Shown here: positions 8,790-16,891 of the stretch, in pieces
Position numbering within the stretch: the stretch's first letter is position 1
How the letters are laid out: every line of letters starts with the position of its first letter
From: CAZJDV01 sp964544865
GTDB taxonomy: Bacteria; Chloroflexota; Dehalococcoidia; Lucifugimonadales; CAJWER01
NCBI GenBank assembly: GCA_964544865.1
Contig: CAZJDV010000053.1
Coordinates: 1 to 16,891, forward strand
DNA length: 16,891 nt
Reading direction: 5' to 3'
Made by a program: the position numbers and the translations under genes
Notes under the pieces: model-generated
What the model saw: the letters and a program-made list of their open reading frames with translations, nothing else
What the model was told of the DNA's origin: nothing
Databases searched by the model: none

Positions 8790-10897
8790 CTAGCTGCGGA
8801 TGAGTCCGCGCAGAAAATCCACCACCCTTTCGTCCAGCACGTTCGCGAGGTTCGTCAGGTCGCTGACCTGGATGAGCCCAATGAGCTTGTCGTGTTGCGC
8901 CCTGTCGGCGTGGGGAAGGATCCTGCGGACTCCCTCCGAACACAGACGGCGGTTGTATTCGCGCATGGCGCCCTCTGTGCCGCGGACGACCGAGGCGACC
9001 TCGCGACGCGGGATGCCCTCTCCGAGAGGAAGTCGGCACTCCTGGCAAAAGGGCGCGTCGTCAAGGGACAGATCTTCTTCCGAAAGGCCGCATGTCCTCA
9101 ATGCGGCGGTGATGTCCCAGAATCGCCGTGGCATGTCCGTTGCCAGCGGTCCGTCCATCTCTGGGATGTCGTTGAAGCGGGCAAGCGCCTCGACCTGCCG
9201 CCTCAGCCGCTCCAGGGTGGCGGTCAGCTCGACGGCCTCCTGATGGTACCTGTCATGGTGCGGGATGTAGGCGGATGCGTGCTCACGTCGAAGCTGTTCG
9301 AATCCCTCCTCCAGGCTGCCCCAGAGTCCGGGATTTCCCAGCAGGGTATCCATCCCCGTGCGTGCGGCGAGTGCATCCCACCTCAAAGACAAGTCCCAGT
9401 ATTTGCGGGCAAAGGTCATCTCGCTCAGATACGCTTTCACTCTTGTGATGGCGGGCACTAGAGTGGTGAGCCTCTCCAGTCTGTCATTAAGTCCAAGGAC
9501 CCGCGCGAGCCCGGAGGGGCTGTTAAAGCTGTCACCGGCCATGGTACGGAAGCTGCGATAACCCGTGGCCGCGCACAGTACCTGCAGCTTGTTCAATTGC
9601 GAAAATGAGGACTCGGCGCCCTCTTCCGAGGATGCGTCCAGAGCACCGACACTTTCCCTCGAACGCTCCAGGCGGCGGTCCAAGTCGACCAGAGCCTGCA
9701 GCAGGCGTCCCTCCTGGACGGCGGTGCCGGTCTGATCGTGGGCTGCGTCGAACCCGTCCACGATCCAGGTCAGCGCGGGACGCGCGCGCAGCACGCCGAA
9801 CTGGTCCGCCATGGTGATGGAGAACGCGAGATCAGTCACCAAGCCCCAGGTAATCTGGTTGCTTAGACCGCCTCCCCCCGCCTTGCCGCAGCCGGAGAGC
9901 GTGCTCCGGTCTCAGGCTGAGACCGGCGCGCGAGTGGCGCACGAAGGCGAGGAGGTAGAGGGTCGCCAGAGCGCGATTCAGGCCATGATCGCGACACAGC
10001 AGTCCGAGGATGTCCTCGGCGCCCATCGCACCGCCCCAGGACGCCAGCTCCCGCTCGATGATCCCTATCACTTGACAGTTGCCGCCATCGAAAACCGTCG
10101 GGGAGCCAGGTGAGGACGAGCCAATTGCCGGCGGTCCCGGCAGCCTCCGGATCTCCATTGAAGATCCCGCGAAACACCGCCTGGATCCTCTCGGGTGCCA
10201 GCGTGTCCGGGAACAGGTCATGTCCGAGAGGTAAGGTTGGAAACGCCTTGTCGAAGAGGTCCCCGGCCAGGCGCTCGGTCCAGGTGGCCGCGCTCTCATC
10301 GGCGAACGCCTCGGCAGGCCTGAGAACTATGCCGTCCTGGGTGTAGATGCGGCCCTGTGAATAGCTCAGGGCCTGTCTGCGCCCCATCTCGGAGCGAAGC
10401 GACTCCTCCCGCTCCTGCATGCCGCTTCTCATGGCGTTGGCCTCGGGGTCTGCCGCCGCCACGTAGAGCTCCCTGGCCTCACGGATGGCCCGCAGCTCAC
10501 GGATCACCCGCTCTCGCTCGAGGTCGCCGGAGCGTCTGGGCACGGCCATGGCGATGCGCGGATCGCGGATCTGCGGCACAGGTATCCTGCGTGGCACCGA
10601 GTAGAACACGATTGCGGAAGCAGACATCGCCCCCCAGGGGCAGGCCCAGGTCCGCGTCCACTGCTTTGGCGACGACTACCTCGCCGGCATAGGCGATCCG
10701 TCGGTGGATGACCTCCCAGGGCTGACGCTGTCCCAGCGGCTCTCTGTAGAAGCACAATTTCCGGTCGTGCCCGGTGGCGTGTCCCACAGATATTTCTCCT
10801 TCGCATCATCGGCACCCGCGGTTTCGGCGCCCCTCGCAGATCCGAGATGGGACTGGCAAACCTCAAGAGCAGATCGGATGGATTTCGGTGGACGGTA
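8790..10897 (-). pseudogene. C-terminal remnant of a large protein, possibly DUF6079/BREX-type P-loop ATPase
   Basis: Reading the minus strand from 10897 gives one protein-like path crossing four frames: EKYLWDTPPG joined to HDRKLCFYREPLGQRQPW at 10770-10772; LPLG joined to SASAIVFYSVPRRIP at the G6 run 10630-10635; GNWLVLTWLP joined to TVFDGGNCQVIGIIE at 10091-10103; and RALATLYLLAFVRHSRAG...LRQG joined to GLSNQITWGLVTDLAF at the G6 run 9874-9879. Each join is repaired by one base in a homopolymer (one deletion, three insertions). The last 350 codons (8790-9842) are open. The C-terminus has helices, then FCQECRLPLGEGIP (a CxxC pair). From memory this pattern fits the C-terminal half of DUF6079 or BREX PglY/BrxC-like ATPases; no Walker motifs remain because the N-terminal part is absent. 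A TGA at 10898-10900 closes the upstream side. Remnant status is well supported, family only moderately. Confidence 0.6.
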
Positions 10898-11070
10898 TCA
10901 AGCGACCTCGGCGCGGAGTGGCGTTTATGGGCTGCGGAGTCGACCGTTAGCGAGCAGACACAAGCAAGCCTAACGTACTAAATCCTTAAGTACATTAGCA
11001 GTGCATTGCGATGTGCGTACGTGGTGCCCCTAATAATACGCGTGTCGTGACCTGTCGGCACCGGAGCATG

Positions 11071-11104
11071 AAAAACGGCCCCTTCGCCCCGATAGTAGGG
11101 CCCG
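11071..11104 (-). terminator. Intrinsic terminator after rnhA-moaC
   Basis: On the minus strand CGGGCCC (11104-11098) pairs with GGGGCCG (11082-11076), six of seven bases, around a 15-nt loop, and is followed directly by TTTTT (11075-11071). It lies 10 nt after the stop codon of the RNase HI-MoaC gene, the expected position for a Rho-independent terminator. The stem is short and the loop large, so strength is uncertain. Confidence 0.55.
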
Positions 11105-11114
11105 ATTGCCGGAG

Positions 11115-11990
11115 CTACTCGATGACGATGTCGCCGCTTTTTCCACCCCGCTTGCTTGCCAGCCTCACGCCGTCGATTCGCATGGTGCGGTCCACGCTCT
11201 TGCACATGTCGTAGATGGTGAGTCCCGCCACGCTGACAGCGACCATCGCCTCCATCTCGACGCCCGTCTTCGCGGTGGTGCTGGCGGTGGCCGTAATGTC
11301 CACGGCGTTCCTCTGGGTGTCCAGCTCGAACTCGACTTTGACGTGGTCGAGGGGAAAGGGATGGCAGAGGGGTATGAGCTGCGACGTGCTCTTGGCGGCC
11401 ATGATCCCGGCCACCCGGGCGACGCCCAGTACGTCCCCCTTCTCGAATCCATTGCGCTTGATCTGTCCGAGGGTCTCCGCGCGCATCAGGACCGACCCTC
11501 GCGCCACGGCGACCCGACGGGTCTCGGGCTTGGCGCCGACATCCACCATTTGCGCCTTGCCCGAATCGTCGACGTGAGTGAGAGTGGAGGTTTGAGACGG
11601 TGTCATTCTTTTGACGGCCTCATTGTGCGCCAAGGTGTTTGCCTCCTCGTTGAGCGGGTCTCCCGAATGTCCTCGGACCCATTCCCACTTGACCCAGCGT
11701 TTCGCGACCTCCGCATCCAGCCTGTCCCAGAGGTCCTTGTTCTTGTTGCGCTTCCAGCTACGGGTCATCGTGTTGATGACATACTGGCTGTCGCTGAACA
11801 CGGTCACGTCCGCGGAATCCGGCACGGACTCGAGGCCCTTGACCACAGCCAGCATCTCCATGCGATTGTTGGTGGTCTGGTCTTCTCCGCCGTAATGGCA
11901 CCTCTTGGACCCGTCCTGGAGAACGATAGCGGCCCATCCCCCGGGCCCGGGATTGCCTATGCAGGCGCCATCTGTGTGAATGGTAATCAT
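11115..11990 (-). CDS. rnhA-moaC: RNase HI-MoaC fusion protein
   Basis: One uninterrupted 291-residue frame encodes two unrelated enzymes. Residues 1-128 are RNase HI, which cuts the RNA strand of RNA-DNA hybrids: MITIHTDGACIGNPGPGGW with D7, NNRMEM with E45, FSDSQY with D67, and GHSGDPLNEEANTLA, where the usual fourth acidic residue is N118. Residues ~135-291 are MoaC, which converts 3',8-cyclo-dihydro-GTP (the MoaA product) to cyclic pyranopterin monophosphate: LTHVDDSGKAQMVDVGAK, LIPLCHPFPLDHV, TGVEMEAM, GLTIYDMCKSVD and SKRGGKSG near the end. The linker is only a few residues. ATG 11990 is preceded in frame by TAA four codons earlier and has no clear ribosome site. An internal Met129 could give free MoaC but has only a weak GAGG 11 nt upstream. 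moaA lies 2.7 kb away in another unit. Confidence 0.93.
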   Translation of the reverse strand: MITIHTDGACIGNPGPGGWAAIVLQDGSKRCHYGGEDQTTNNRMEMLAVVKGLESVPDSADVTVFSDSQYVINTMTRSWKRNKNKDLWDRLDAEVAKRWVKWEWVRGHSGDPLNEEANTLAHNEAVKRMTPSQTSTLTHVDDSGKAQMVDVGAKPETRRVAVARGSVLMRAETLGQIKRNGFEKGDVLGVARVAGIMAAKSTSQLIPLCHPFPLDHVKVEFELDTQRNAVDITATASTTAKTGVEMEAMVAVSVAGLTIYDMCKSVDRTMRIDGVRLASKRGGKSGDIVIE

Positions 11991-12251
11991 CCGCAGTGCT
12001 TATCCCTGGCTGCAACGCTCATAGGAGACGCCAGCCATCTGCGGATTCCAGCACGGTCTGCCTCTGGCGGGAATAATGGTGCGCACCTCGGGTGTGGCCT
12101 TCAACCTATTCTAGAGCATACGCTTGCCCGAGACCACAGCCTGGCGGGCGAACTGCAGCCTCGGTTCATCTGGCCGCACACCGTGATATCATGATTTCGT
12201 GGGTCGGCGTCGACTCGCGCCCCGATGTCTGGACGGAGATCGGAGTAGCTA

Positions 12252-13051
12252 ATGATAAGAGTGTTTCTGTTTGGCGCTCTTTCCCTATCTGGCGGCGTTC
12301 GCGGTGGCGTGCGGAGACTCGGAAACCAGCACCGCTGAAGCTCAGTTCCCGGCGCCGCAGGTGGCCGATCCCACCGCCACGGCGACCCCTGAGTCCGCTG
12401 CTACCGCGACGCTGGAGCCAACGCCCACCCCGGTCCTGCCGTCCGCCTCCGCGGCGGCCTTGCTGGACGCGGAATCGTTCCACTTCTAGACCGACATCGA
12501 GATATCATTTCAGTTCGAGGGCTGAACGTGGAGATGCCCATTTCGGTTACCGGGGACTTCCAGGCGCCGGACAACTTCCATGCGACATTGGCGGTGAGCC
12601 TGGTCTTTCTTGTCATCGATACGGAGATTATCAGCAAGGACGGTACCACCTACCTCAAAGACTCGATCAGCGACGAATTGATCATCACCCCGGGCGGACT
12701 GGAGTTGTTCTCGGACCTCATGGAACTCATTCAGGTGGAGGCCGCCAGCCTGACCGGCCTGGAACTGGCAGGCGAGGGGACCCTCGACGGGGCCGATACG
12801 TTCCGTCTGACGGCAGGCGCCATCGCGGGGACGTACAGCAACTCTACCGGCGACTTCGTGTTGTCGTTCTGGATAAGCGTGAGCGACGGGCTCCTGATGA
12901 AGGCCTCGGCGGAGGGGCCATTCTCCTTTCCGTGGAGGACGGCGACGTGTTCGGCGGCATCGGACTGGGGGCGGCCACGGCGTCCATCGTGCTGAGGCTT
13001 TCAGAGTTCGGCCAAGATGTAGACATCCAGGCCCCCATGATCGTGCAATAG
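12252..13051 (+). pseudogene. Decayed LppX/LprAFG-like lipoprotein gene
   Basis: The downstream intact paralogue shows what this once encoded: a lipoprotein with TP-rich linker and one LppX/LprAFG-like beta-sheet domain. GGAG precedes ATG 12252 (MIRVFLF); a one-base insertion near 12272-12283 then moves the frame into PYLAAFAVACGDSE, the lipobox. TAG at 12487-12489 interrupts FHF-TDIEISFQFEG (paralogue FHFEMDI; one change from GAG). A lost base in the GGG at 12519-12521 is needed to reach LNVEMPISVTGDFQAPD, and another near 12919-12931 to reach VEDGDVFGGIGLG...FGQDVDIQAPMIVQ, ending in TAG at 13049-13051. With one nonsense codon and three shifts no useful product is expected. It sits 48 nt upstream of its paralogue, consistent with tandem duplication then decay. 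Confidence 0.85.
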
Positions 13052-13099
13052 GGTCCGTCGAGCGCAACATTGGGGCGAGTCCGGCGGCAAGGAGACGCG

Positions 13100-14644
13100 A
13101 TGATGGCACGCATAACGCAGGTCCTGTTGGCGGTGGTCCTCGCAGCCGGTCTGGCGTGCGGCGACACCGATAAGAGCGAATCGACCGAGCCGGCCGCCGC
13201 CGTGGCCCCAACACCGACCTCTGAGCCTAACGCTACGCCGTCGCCCGAGCCGACGGCCATCCACACCCCGCCCCCCACGGCCACTGCAACCCCTTCGCCC
13301 ACACCCGCCGCTCCTCTTCCTTCGGCCGGGGACATCCTGGAGGCGTCAACCGAAGCCATGAGGGCGGTCTCCTCCTTCCACTTTGAAATGGACATCGTGG
13401 CGAGCATTGAGTCGGAGGATTTGGCGCTGGAATTACCCGTCGAGATATCCGGCGACTACCTGGCGCCGGATAAGATAAAGGCATCGCTTAAGATGACGGT
13501 CATCTTCCTCATCATCGAGACGGAGATGGTCAGCCTTGGAAATACCCAGTACATCAAGGACCCTGAGACCGGCGAATGGCAGATCACCGTTGGTGAGAGC
13601 TCGATCTTCATGGACCCCGGGCAGTTCGTCGAGGTGGAGTTGGAGAATCTGAGTGATCTGAAGATGGTTGGTCTTGAGACTCTGGACGGGGTCGAGGTGT
13701 ACCACCTGACCGCCACGGCGGCGGAGGGGATCTACGGAGGCGGGGGCGGTGAGTTCCAGCTCTCCATGTGGATCAGGTCGGAGGACGGCCTCGTCGCCAG
13801 GGTCGTGGCCGAGGGCGACTTGAACATCGGCGAGGCCGCGGGGGGTCTCCTGGGCGACGTGGGCGACGGCGCGGCGTCGGTGACCCTAACGGCCACGCTG
13901 TCCAATTTTGGCGAGGACGTCGCCATCGAGGCGCCGATCTTGGTACCGACCGCCACTCCCACGGCTGCACCGGCTCCCCTTGCGCTCTCCACGCCGATTC
14001 CTATGAATCAAGGCGCATCGGTCGTGGCGGACCCGGACGCGCTGCTGCAACTCATCAACGACTCCATGAGCGAGATCGGGAGCGTCCACATCGAAGGCGA
14101 GGCGTCAATAAAGGAGAGCGAAGACGCCGAGTCCGCGCTGATGACTATCCAGATCAAGGGCGATAACGCTCCAGATGGAGACAGCCGCATGCTGATGGCC
14201 ATAGAGATCGACCTGGGAGACTTCGCCGGCAGCTTCAACTACGAAACCCGCGTGGTCGGTGGAGTCTCCTACATCCAGGACGCGTTCACCACGCAATGGC
14301 AGATCGATGATGGGGATTCATCCCCACTCGACCTGATCGGCGGAGCAGGGGGAGTGGCGGAGATAACGCTCGAGAACATGACGGTCGAGCTCGCAGTCCT
14401 GGACGGCCTGGACGTCTACCACATAACCGGCAGCGTCCCCGATGATCCGGACGTGAACGCCGCGGTCCTATGGGTTGGCGTCGAAGACCTGCTGGTGCGC
14501 AAGCTACAGTCGTCGGGTCAGATAGCGGCCGACGAGTTGGAGGGCCTGGTGCCGGCCGGCTCAGGCCAGATATTCATGAGCACCACACTCACCTTCAGTA
14601 AATTCGGTGAGCTGGTGACTATCGAGGCGCCGGCGATAGACTGA
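13100..14644 (+). CDS. Lipoprotein with two LppX/LprAFG-like domains
   Basis: About 514 residues. The signal peptide ends in a lipobox (AVVLAAGLAC, Cys 20), so the protein is lipid-anchored on the outer membrane face. A Pro/Thr-rich linker (about 24-70) precedes two homologous domains (about 72-290 and 325-514) joined by a second TP-rich linker. Both repeat the same landmarks: FHFEMDI versus VHIEGEA, QYIKDPETGEWQI versus SYIQDAFTTQWQI, LDGVEVYHLTATA versus LDGLDVYHITGSV, and a closing LSNFGEDVAIEAP versus FSKFGELVTIEAP. In mycobacteria LppX/LprG-type domains carry lipids or glycolipids in a hydrophobic cleft; the cargo here is unknown. AAGGAG lies 5 nt before ATG 13100 and 8 nt before ATG 13103, and either may be the start. 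Its TGA stop is one base from the convergent moaA stop. Confidence 0.85.
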   Translation: MMARITQVLLAVVLAAGLACGDTDKSESTEPAAAVAPTPTSEPNATPSPEPTAIHTPPPTATATPSPTPAAPLPSAGDILEASTEAMRAVSSFHFEMDIVASIESEDLALELPVEISGDYLAPDKIKASLKMTVIFLIIETEMVSLGNTQYIKDPETGEWQITVGESSIFMDPGQFVEVELENLSDLKMVGLETLDGVEVYHLTATAAEGIYGGGGGEFQLSMWIRSEDGLVARVVAEGDLNIGEAAGGLLGDVGDGAASVTLTATLSNFGEDVAIEAPILVPTATPTAAPAPLALSTPIPMNQGASVVADPDALLQLINDSMSEIGSVHIEGEASIKESEDAESALMTIQIKGDNAPDGDSRMLMAIEIDLGDFAGSFNYETRVVGGVSYIQDAFTTQWQIDDGDSSPLDLIGGAGGVAEITLENMTVELAVLDGLDVYHITGSVPDDPDVNAAVLWVGVEDLLVRKLQSSGQIAADELEGLVPAGSGQIFMSTTLTFSKFGELVTIEAPAID

Positions 14645-14645
14645 G

Positions 14646-15650
14646 CTACCCTCCGATGTAGTACATCTCTACCTTGTCGCGGGCCTCGGTCATGGACGTG
14701 CGTTCTTCGGAGTAGCGGTCCTCGCGCGCACCCCAGACACGAGAGACCAACGCCTCGATCTCTTCGTCTGTGGCGCTATCGCGAAGGGGGCCTCGAAGGT
14801 CGGTCCCGACGCTTGCGAACAGGCACGTGTAGATCGCGCCCTCGGGGGATAGCCTGAGCCGAGTGCAGTCGCCGCAGAAGGGCTGGCTCACGGAGGCGAT
14901 GACGCCGATCTCGCCGCTCCCGTCGCGGTATCGGTAGCGCCGCGCCACCTCACCATCGTAGCTGCCTTCGACCGGCTCCAGCGGCATCTCGGCGTCGATC
15001 ATCTCCACGATTTCGCCAGATGGTACGACGTGGTCCAGCCGCCAGCCGTTGCGGTTGCCCACGTCCATGTACTCGATGAAGCGCACGATGTGGCCGCGAT
15101 CCTTGAAGTAGCGGGCCAGCTCGACGACGGTACCGTCGTTGACCCCCTTTTGCACCACGGCGTTGATCTTGATCGGGGTGAGGCCCGCCTTTTCCGCGGC
15201 GTCTATGCCCTGAAGTACCTTGCCCGTGCTGAATCCGCGGCCGTTCATGCGCCTGAACACTTCGTCGTCCAGGCTGTCGAGACTGACGGTGACCCTCTGC
15301 AGGCCGGCGTCCTTTAGCGGCTGGGCCTTCTGGTCTAGGAGATACGCGTTGGTGGTGAGGGTCAGGTCGGCCACGCCGTCGATCTGCGAGAGGCTGGCAA
15401 TTAGCGCCTCGATCTCGTTCCTGACCAGCGGTTCCCCGCCGGTGATGCGCACCTTGGCGGCGTCATGCCGGACCAGTATGGCGGTCAGCCGCGAGATCTC
15501 TTCGAATGTGAGCAGCTCGTCCTTGGGGAGGAACTCGTACCGCTCGCCGAAGATCTCGGCGGGCATGCAATAAGTGCAACGGAAATTGCACCGGTCGGTG
15601 ACCGAGATGCGCAGATCTTTAAGGGGTCTTTCGAATGTATCGGTCAGCAC
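14646..15650 (-). CDS. moaA: GTP 3',8-cyclase MoaA
   Basis: Radical-SAM enzyme that turns GTP into 3',8-cyclo-7,8-dihydro-GTP, the first step of molybdenum cofactor synthesis; its product is the MoaC substrate, and MoaC is encoded in this window as a fusion. 334 residues, normal length. Seen: the SAM-cluster CxxxCxxC (C21, C25, C28 in DRCNFRCTYC), the ITGGEPLVR motif, VSLDSLDDE, the second cluster C259-x2-C262-x13-C276 near the C-terminus, and the terminal double glycine (YYIGG) needed by the family. GTG 15650 is the start because a TGA precedes it in frame three codons earlier; AGGAG lies about 12 nt upstream, overlapping the end of rdgB. It follows rdgB by 9 nt, so the two are co-transcribed. 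It converges on the lipoprotein gene with one base between stops. Confidence 0.97.
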   Translation of the reverse strand: MLTDTFERPLKDLRISVTDRCNFRCTYCMPAEIFGERYEFLPKDELLTFEEISRLTAILVRHDAAKVRITGGEPLVRNEIEALIASLSQIDGVADLTLTTNAYLLDQKAQPLKDAGLQRVTVSLDSLDDEVFRRMNGRGFSTGKVLQGIDAAEKAGLTPIKINAVVQKGVNDGTVVELARYFKDRGHIVRFIEYMDVGNRNGWRLDHVVPSGEIVEMIDAEMPLEPVEGSYDGEVARRYRYRDGSGEIGVIASVSQPFCGDCTRLRLSPEGAIYTCLFASVGTDLRGPLRDSATDEEIEALVSRVWGAREDRYSEERTSMTEARDKVEMYYIGG

Positions 15651-15659
15651 CGGAATCCG

Positions 15660-16283
15660 TCACTCCTTCGCCCCGTGATGCACGCCTATGTCCCGCAGGG
15701 CCTCCGCGGCCGCCTTTGCCGCCAGCCCACGATGGCTCACGGCCGCCTTCTCCCCGTCGTTCAGCTCGGCCATGGTGCGGCCAAGCTCAGGCAGCAGGAA
15801 GACAGGGTCGTAGCCAAAGCCGGCGGAACCTCGAGGCGACCGCGCTATCGACCCACGACACTCGCCGTGGAATAGCTCTGGGGCCTCCCCGGGCCGGGCC
15901 AGCGCAATGACGCAGCGGAACCGCGCCTGACGTTTGCCCTCTGATACATTCTCCAGGTTTTGGAGCAGCAGCGCAATTCGCTGGGCATCGGTCGCCCCCT
16001 CTCCGGCGTACCTGGCCGACCGCACGCCGGGCTCGCCACCCAGGGCCTTCACCTCGAGCCCCGAGTCGTCCGCAATGGTCCACATCCCACTCATCGCGGC
16101 GTACCCGGTCGCCTTTAGCACGGCATTCTCCTCGAAGGTCGCGCCCGTCTCCGGGACCTCATCGCCGATGCCGACATCGGACAGCGACATAAGCTCGAAG
16201 GGAACGTCTGCAAACAGCCCGGCAAGCTCCCTGAGTTTGCCGGGATTGCCTGTAGCGACGAGCAGCTTCGGGGCGGTGGACAT
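15660..16283 (-). CDS. rdgB: dITP/XTP pyrophosphatase (RdgB/HAM1 family)
   Basis: A cytosolic house-cleaning enzyme that hydrolyses dITP, ITP and XTP to the monophosphates so deaminated purines stay out of DNA and RNA. 207 residues, the usual size. Family motifs are all visible: LLVATGNPGKLREL at the N-terminus (nucleotide-binding TxNxxK, residues 11-16), ETGATFEENAVLKA, the metal-site IADDSGLEV, GVRSARYAGE, SAGFGYDPVF and AVSHRGLA. The ATG at 16283 has AGGA about 7 nt upstream. The stop codon at 15660 overlaps the spacing region of the moaA ribosome site 9 nt away, so translation may be coupled. The 90 bp upstream (16284-16373) hold no gene and no clear terminator for the preceding gene. Confidence 0.96.
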   Translation of the reverse strand: MSTAPKLLVATGNPGKLRELAGLFADVPFELMSLSDVGIGDEVPETGATFEENAVLKATGYAAMSGMWTIADDSGLEVKALGGEPGVRSARYAGEGATDAQRIALLLQNLENVSEGKRQARFRCVIALARPGEAPELFHGECRGSIARSPRGSAGFGYDPVFLLPELGRTMAELNDGEKAAVSHRGLAAKAAAEALRDIGVHHGAKE

Positions 16284-16373
16284 CTGGCCTTCCTGCCTAC
16301 GGGGGTAACATCACCATCGGCGCCGGGTGACACTACCAGAACTCAGCCCCAGAACCTAGAAACCGGTCTTGAA

Positions 16374-16891
16374 TCAGCCCCCGGCGAGGGCCGCGCGCAC
16401 GGTTTCCACGACGGCATCGTCCGGGGCGAACACCACCAGGGTGGATGTGCCTGCCCAGGTAACGAAGATCACCTGTCCGTCCAGCGCCATCCGAAACGCG
16501 GCCCCCTGGGGCGCGTCCTCGACCCACTGTGCTCCCGTTCGGTTGGACGTGAACTGGAGGAACGTATTGTAGAACTCCTGGGCATCGGGCTCGGCGTCCC
16601 AGACGATGGCAAACACCACTGCTGTCTCCCCGTCTGGCCCCTCCAATAGCGAGATTGCATCGCCGCCCCACCCAGTCGCCGCGTCCTGGGCCGTGAGCGG
16701 GGGCACGGCGGCGCCCAGGTACGCCTGCAGCATGAACTCGCCGAAGGTGTCTCTCTTGACCAGGGCCCAGCCCTCGCCCAGGGCCGCCGCGAAATCCGGC
16801 ACCTCGACCGATATGGGGGTGTCCTGGGTGACGTACTTTTCCGGGTGCAGGATCTGTTCCGTGGACGCTGGCAGATTCGCGAACGCGTCGT
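16374..16891 (-). CDS. C-terminal part of an uncharacterised protein (start beyond window)
   Basis: The frame is open from the right edge to TGA at 16374, giving 172 residues; the true start lies outside, so the internal GTG at 16802 should not be taken as the start. It begins DAFANLPASTEQILHPEKYV, a motif I recall from uncharacterised Chloroflexota and Actinomycetota proteins, followed by paired alternating strand and helix blocks: VPDFAAALGEGWALVKRDTF, FMLQAYLG, WGGDAISLLEGPDGETAVVF, WDAEPDAQEFYNTF and a closing strand-rich VIFVTWAGTSTLVVFAPDD. No catalytic motif is seen in this part. The Trp-Asp-x-x-x-x-A-x-E-F segment suggests a small alpha+beta sensor- or inhibitor-like domain. It lies upstream of rdgB on the same strand and may share its operon. 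Coding status is good, function unknown. Confidence 0.7.
   Translation of the reverse strand, partial: DAFANLPASTEQILHPEKYVTQDTPISVEVPDFAAALGEGWALVKRDTFGEFMLQAYLGAAVPPLTAQDAATGWGGDAISLLEGPDGETAVVFAIVWDAEPDAQEFYNTFLQFTSNRTGAQWVEDAPQGAAFRMALDGQVIFVTWAGTSTLVVFAPDDAVVETVRAALAGG

Noticed and set aside
10975..10993. GTACT/AGTAC inverted repeat upstream of the ATPase remnant
   Set aside because: A 5-bp stem in AT-richer sequence is expected by chance, and nothing around it supports a role.
11606..11990. RNase HI and MoaC as two separate overlapping genes
   Set aside because: There is no stop codon between the domains, and Met129 lacks a convincing ribosome site; internal initiation remains possible only as an extra product.

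Overview
The window is a GC-rich bacterial chromosomal segment. Dense gene packing, AGGAG-type ribosome sites, TP-rich lipoprotein linkers, a multi-repeat DUF5671-like membrane protein and short palindromic intergenic repeats suggest a Chloroflexota genome (Dehalococcoidia/SAR202-like). That assignment is inferred from recall of such genomes; no search was run.

Layout. 1-2455 (minus): first ~818 codons of mfd, running off the left edge. 2456-2850: 395 bp without a gene, holding the probable mfd promoter, a repeat-like palindrome and a hairpin. 2851-4768 (minus): two tandem paralogous metallo-beta-lactamase-fold hydrolases separated by a palindromic element. 4904-7341 (minus): a two-gene unit of an anchored NTF2-like protein followed by a 13-TM protein built from six repeats. 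7342-7538: divergent control region with a perfect 20-bp-arm hairpin, five GGG runs at an exact 7-nt period, and a TATAAT box almost touching the next start codon. 7539-8747 (plus): an Asp-box sialidase-like lipoprotein gene cut by one in-frame TGA. 8790-10897 (minus): C-terminal remnant of a large protein, possibly a DUF6079/BREX-type ATPase, with four frameshifts in G/C runs and no N-terminal part. 11115-11990 (minus): RNase HI fused in frame to MoaC, followed by a terminator. 12252-13051 (plus): a decayed LppX/LprAFG-like lipoprotein gene. 13100-14644 (plus): its intact relative with two such domains. 14646-16283 (minus): rdgB-moaA pair. 16374-16891 (minus): 3' part of an uncharacterised protein.

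How the genes work together. MoaA and MoaC catalyse the two steps from GTP to cyclic pyranopterin monophosphate in molybdenum cofactor synthesis; here they sit in separate transcription units about 2.7 kb apart, MoaC fused to RNase HI and MoaA paired with the nucleotide-pool sanitiser RdgB. Mfd, RNase HI and RdgB are all genome-maintenance functions. About 11 kb of coding sequence is intact, while all nine visible lesions (seven frameshifts, two nonsense codons) fall in about 4 kb of three accessory genes. This favours real gene decay over random sequencing error. No complete novel defence or metabolic system is visible; the most distinctive items are the RNase HI-MoaC fusion, the hairpin plus G-run control region, and the large-ATPase remnant.
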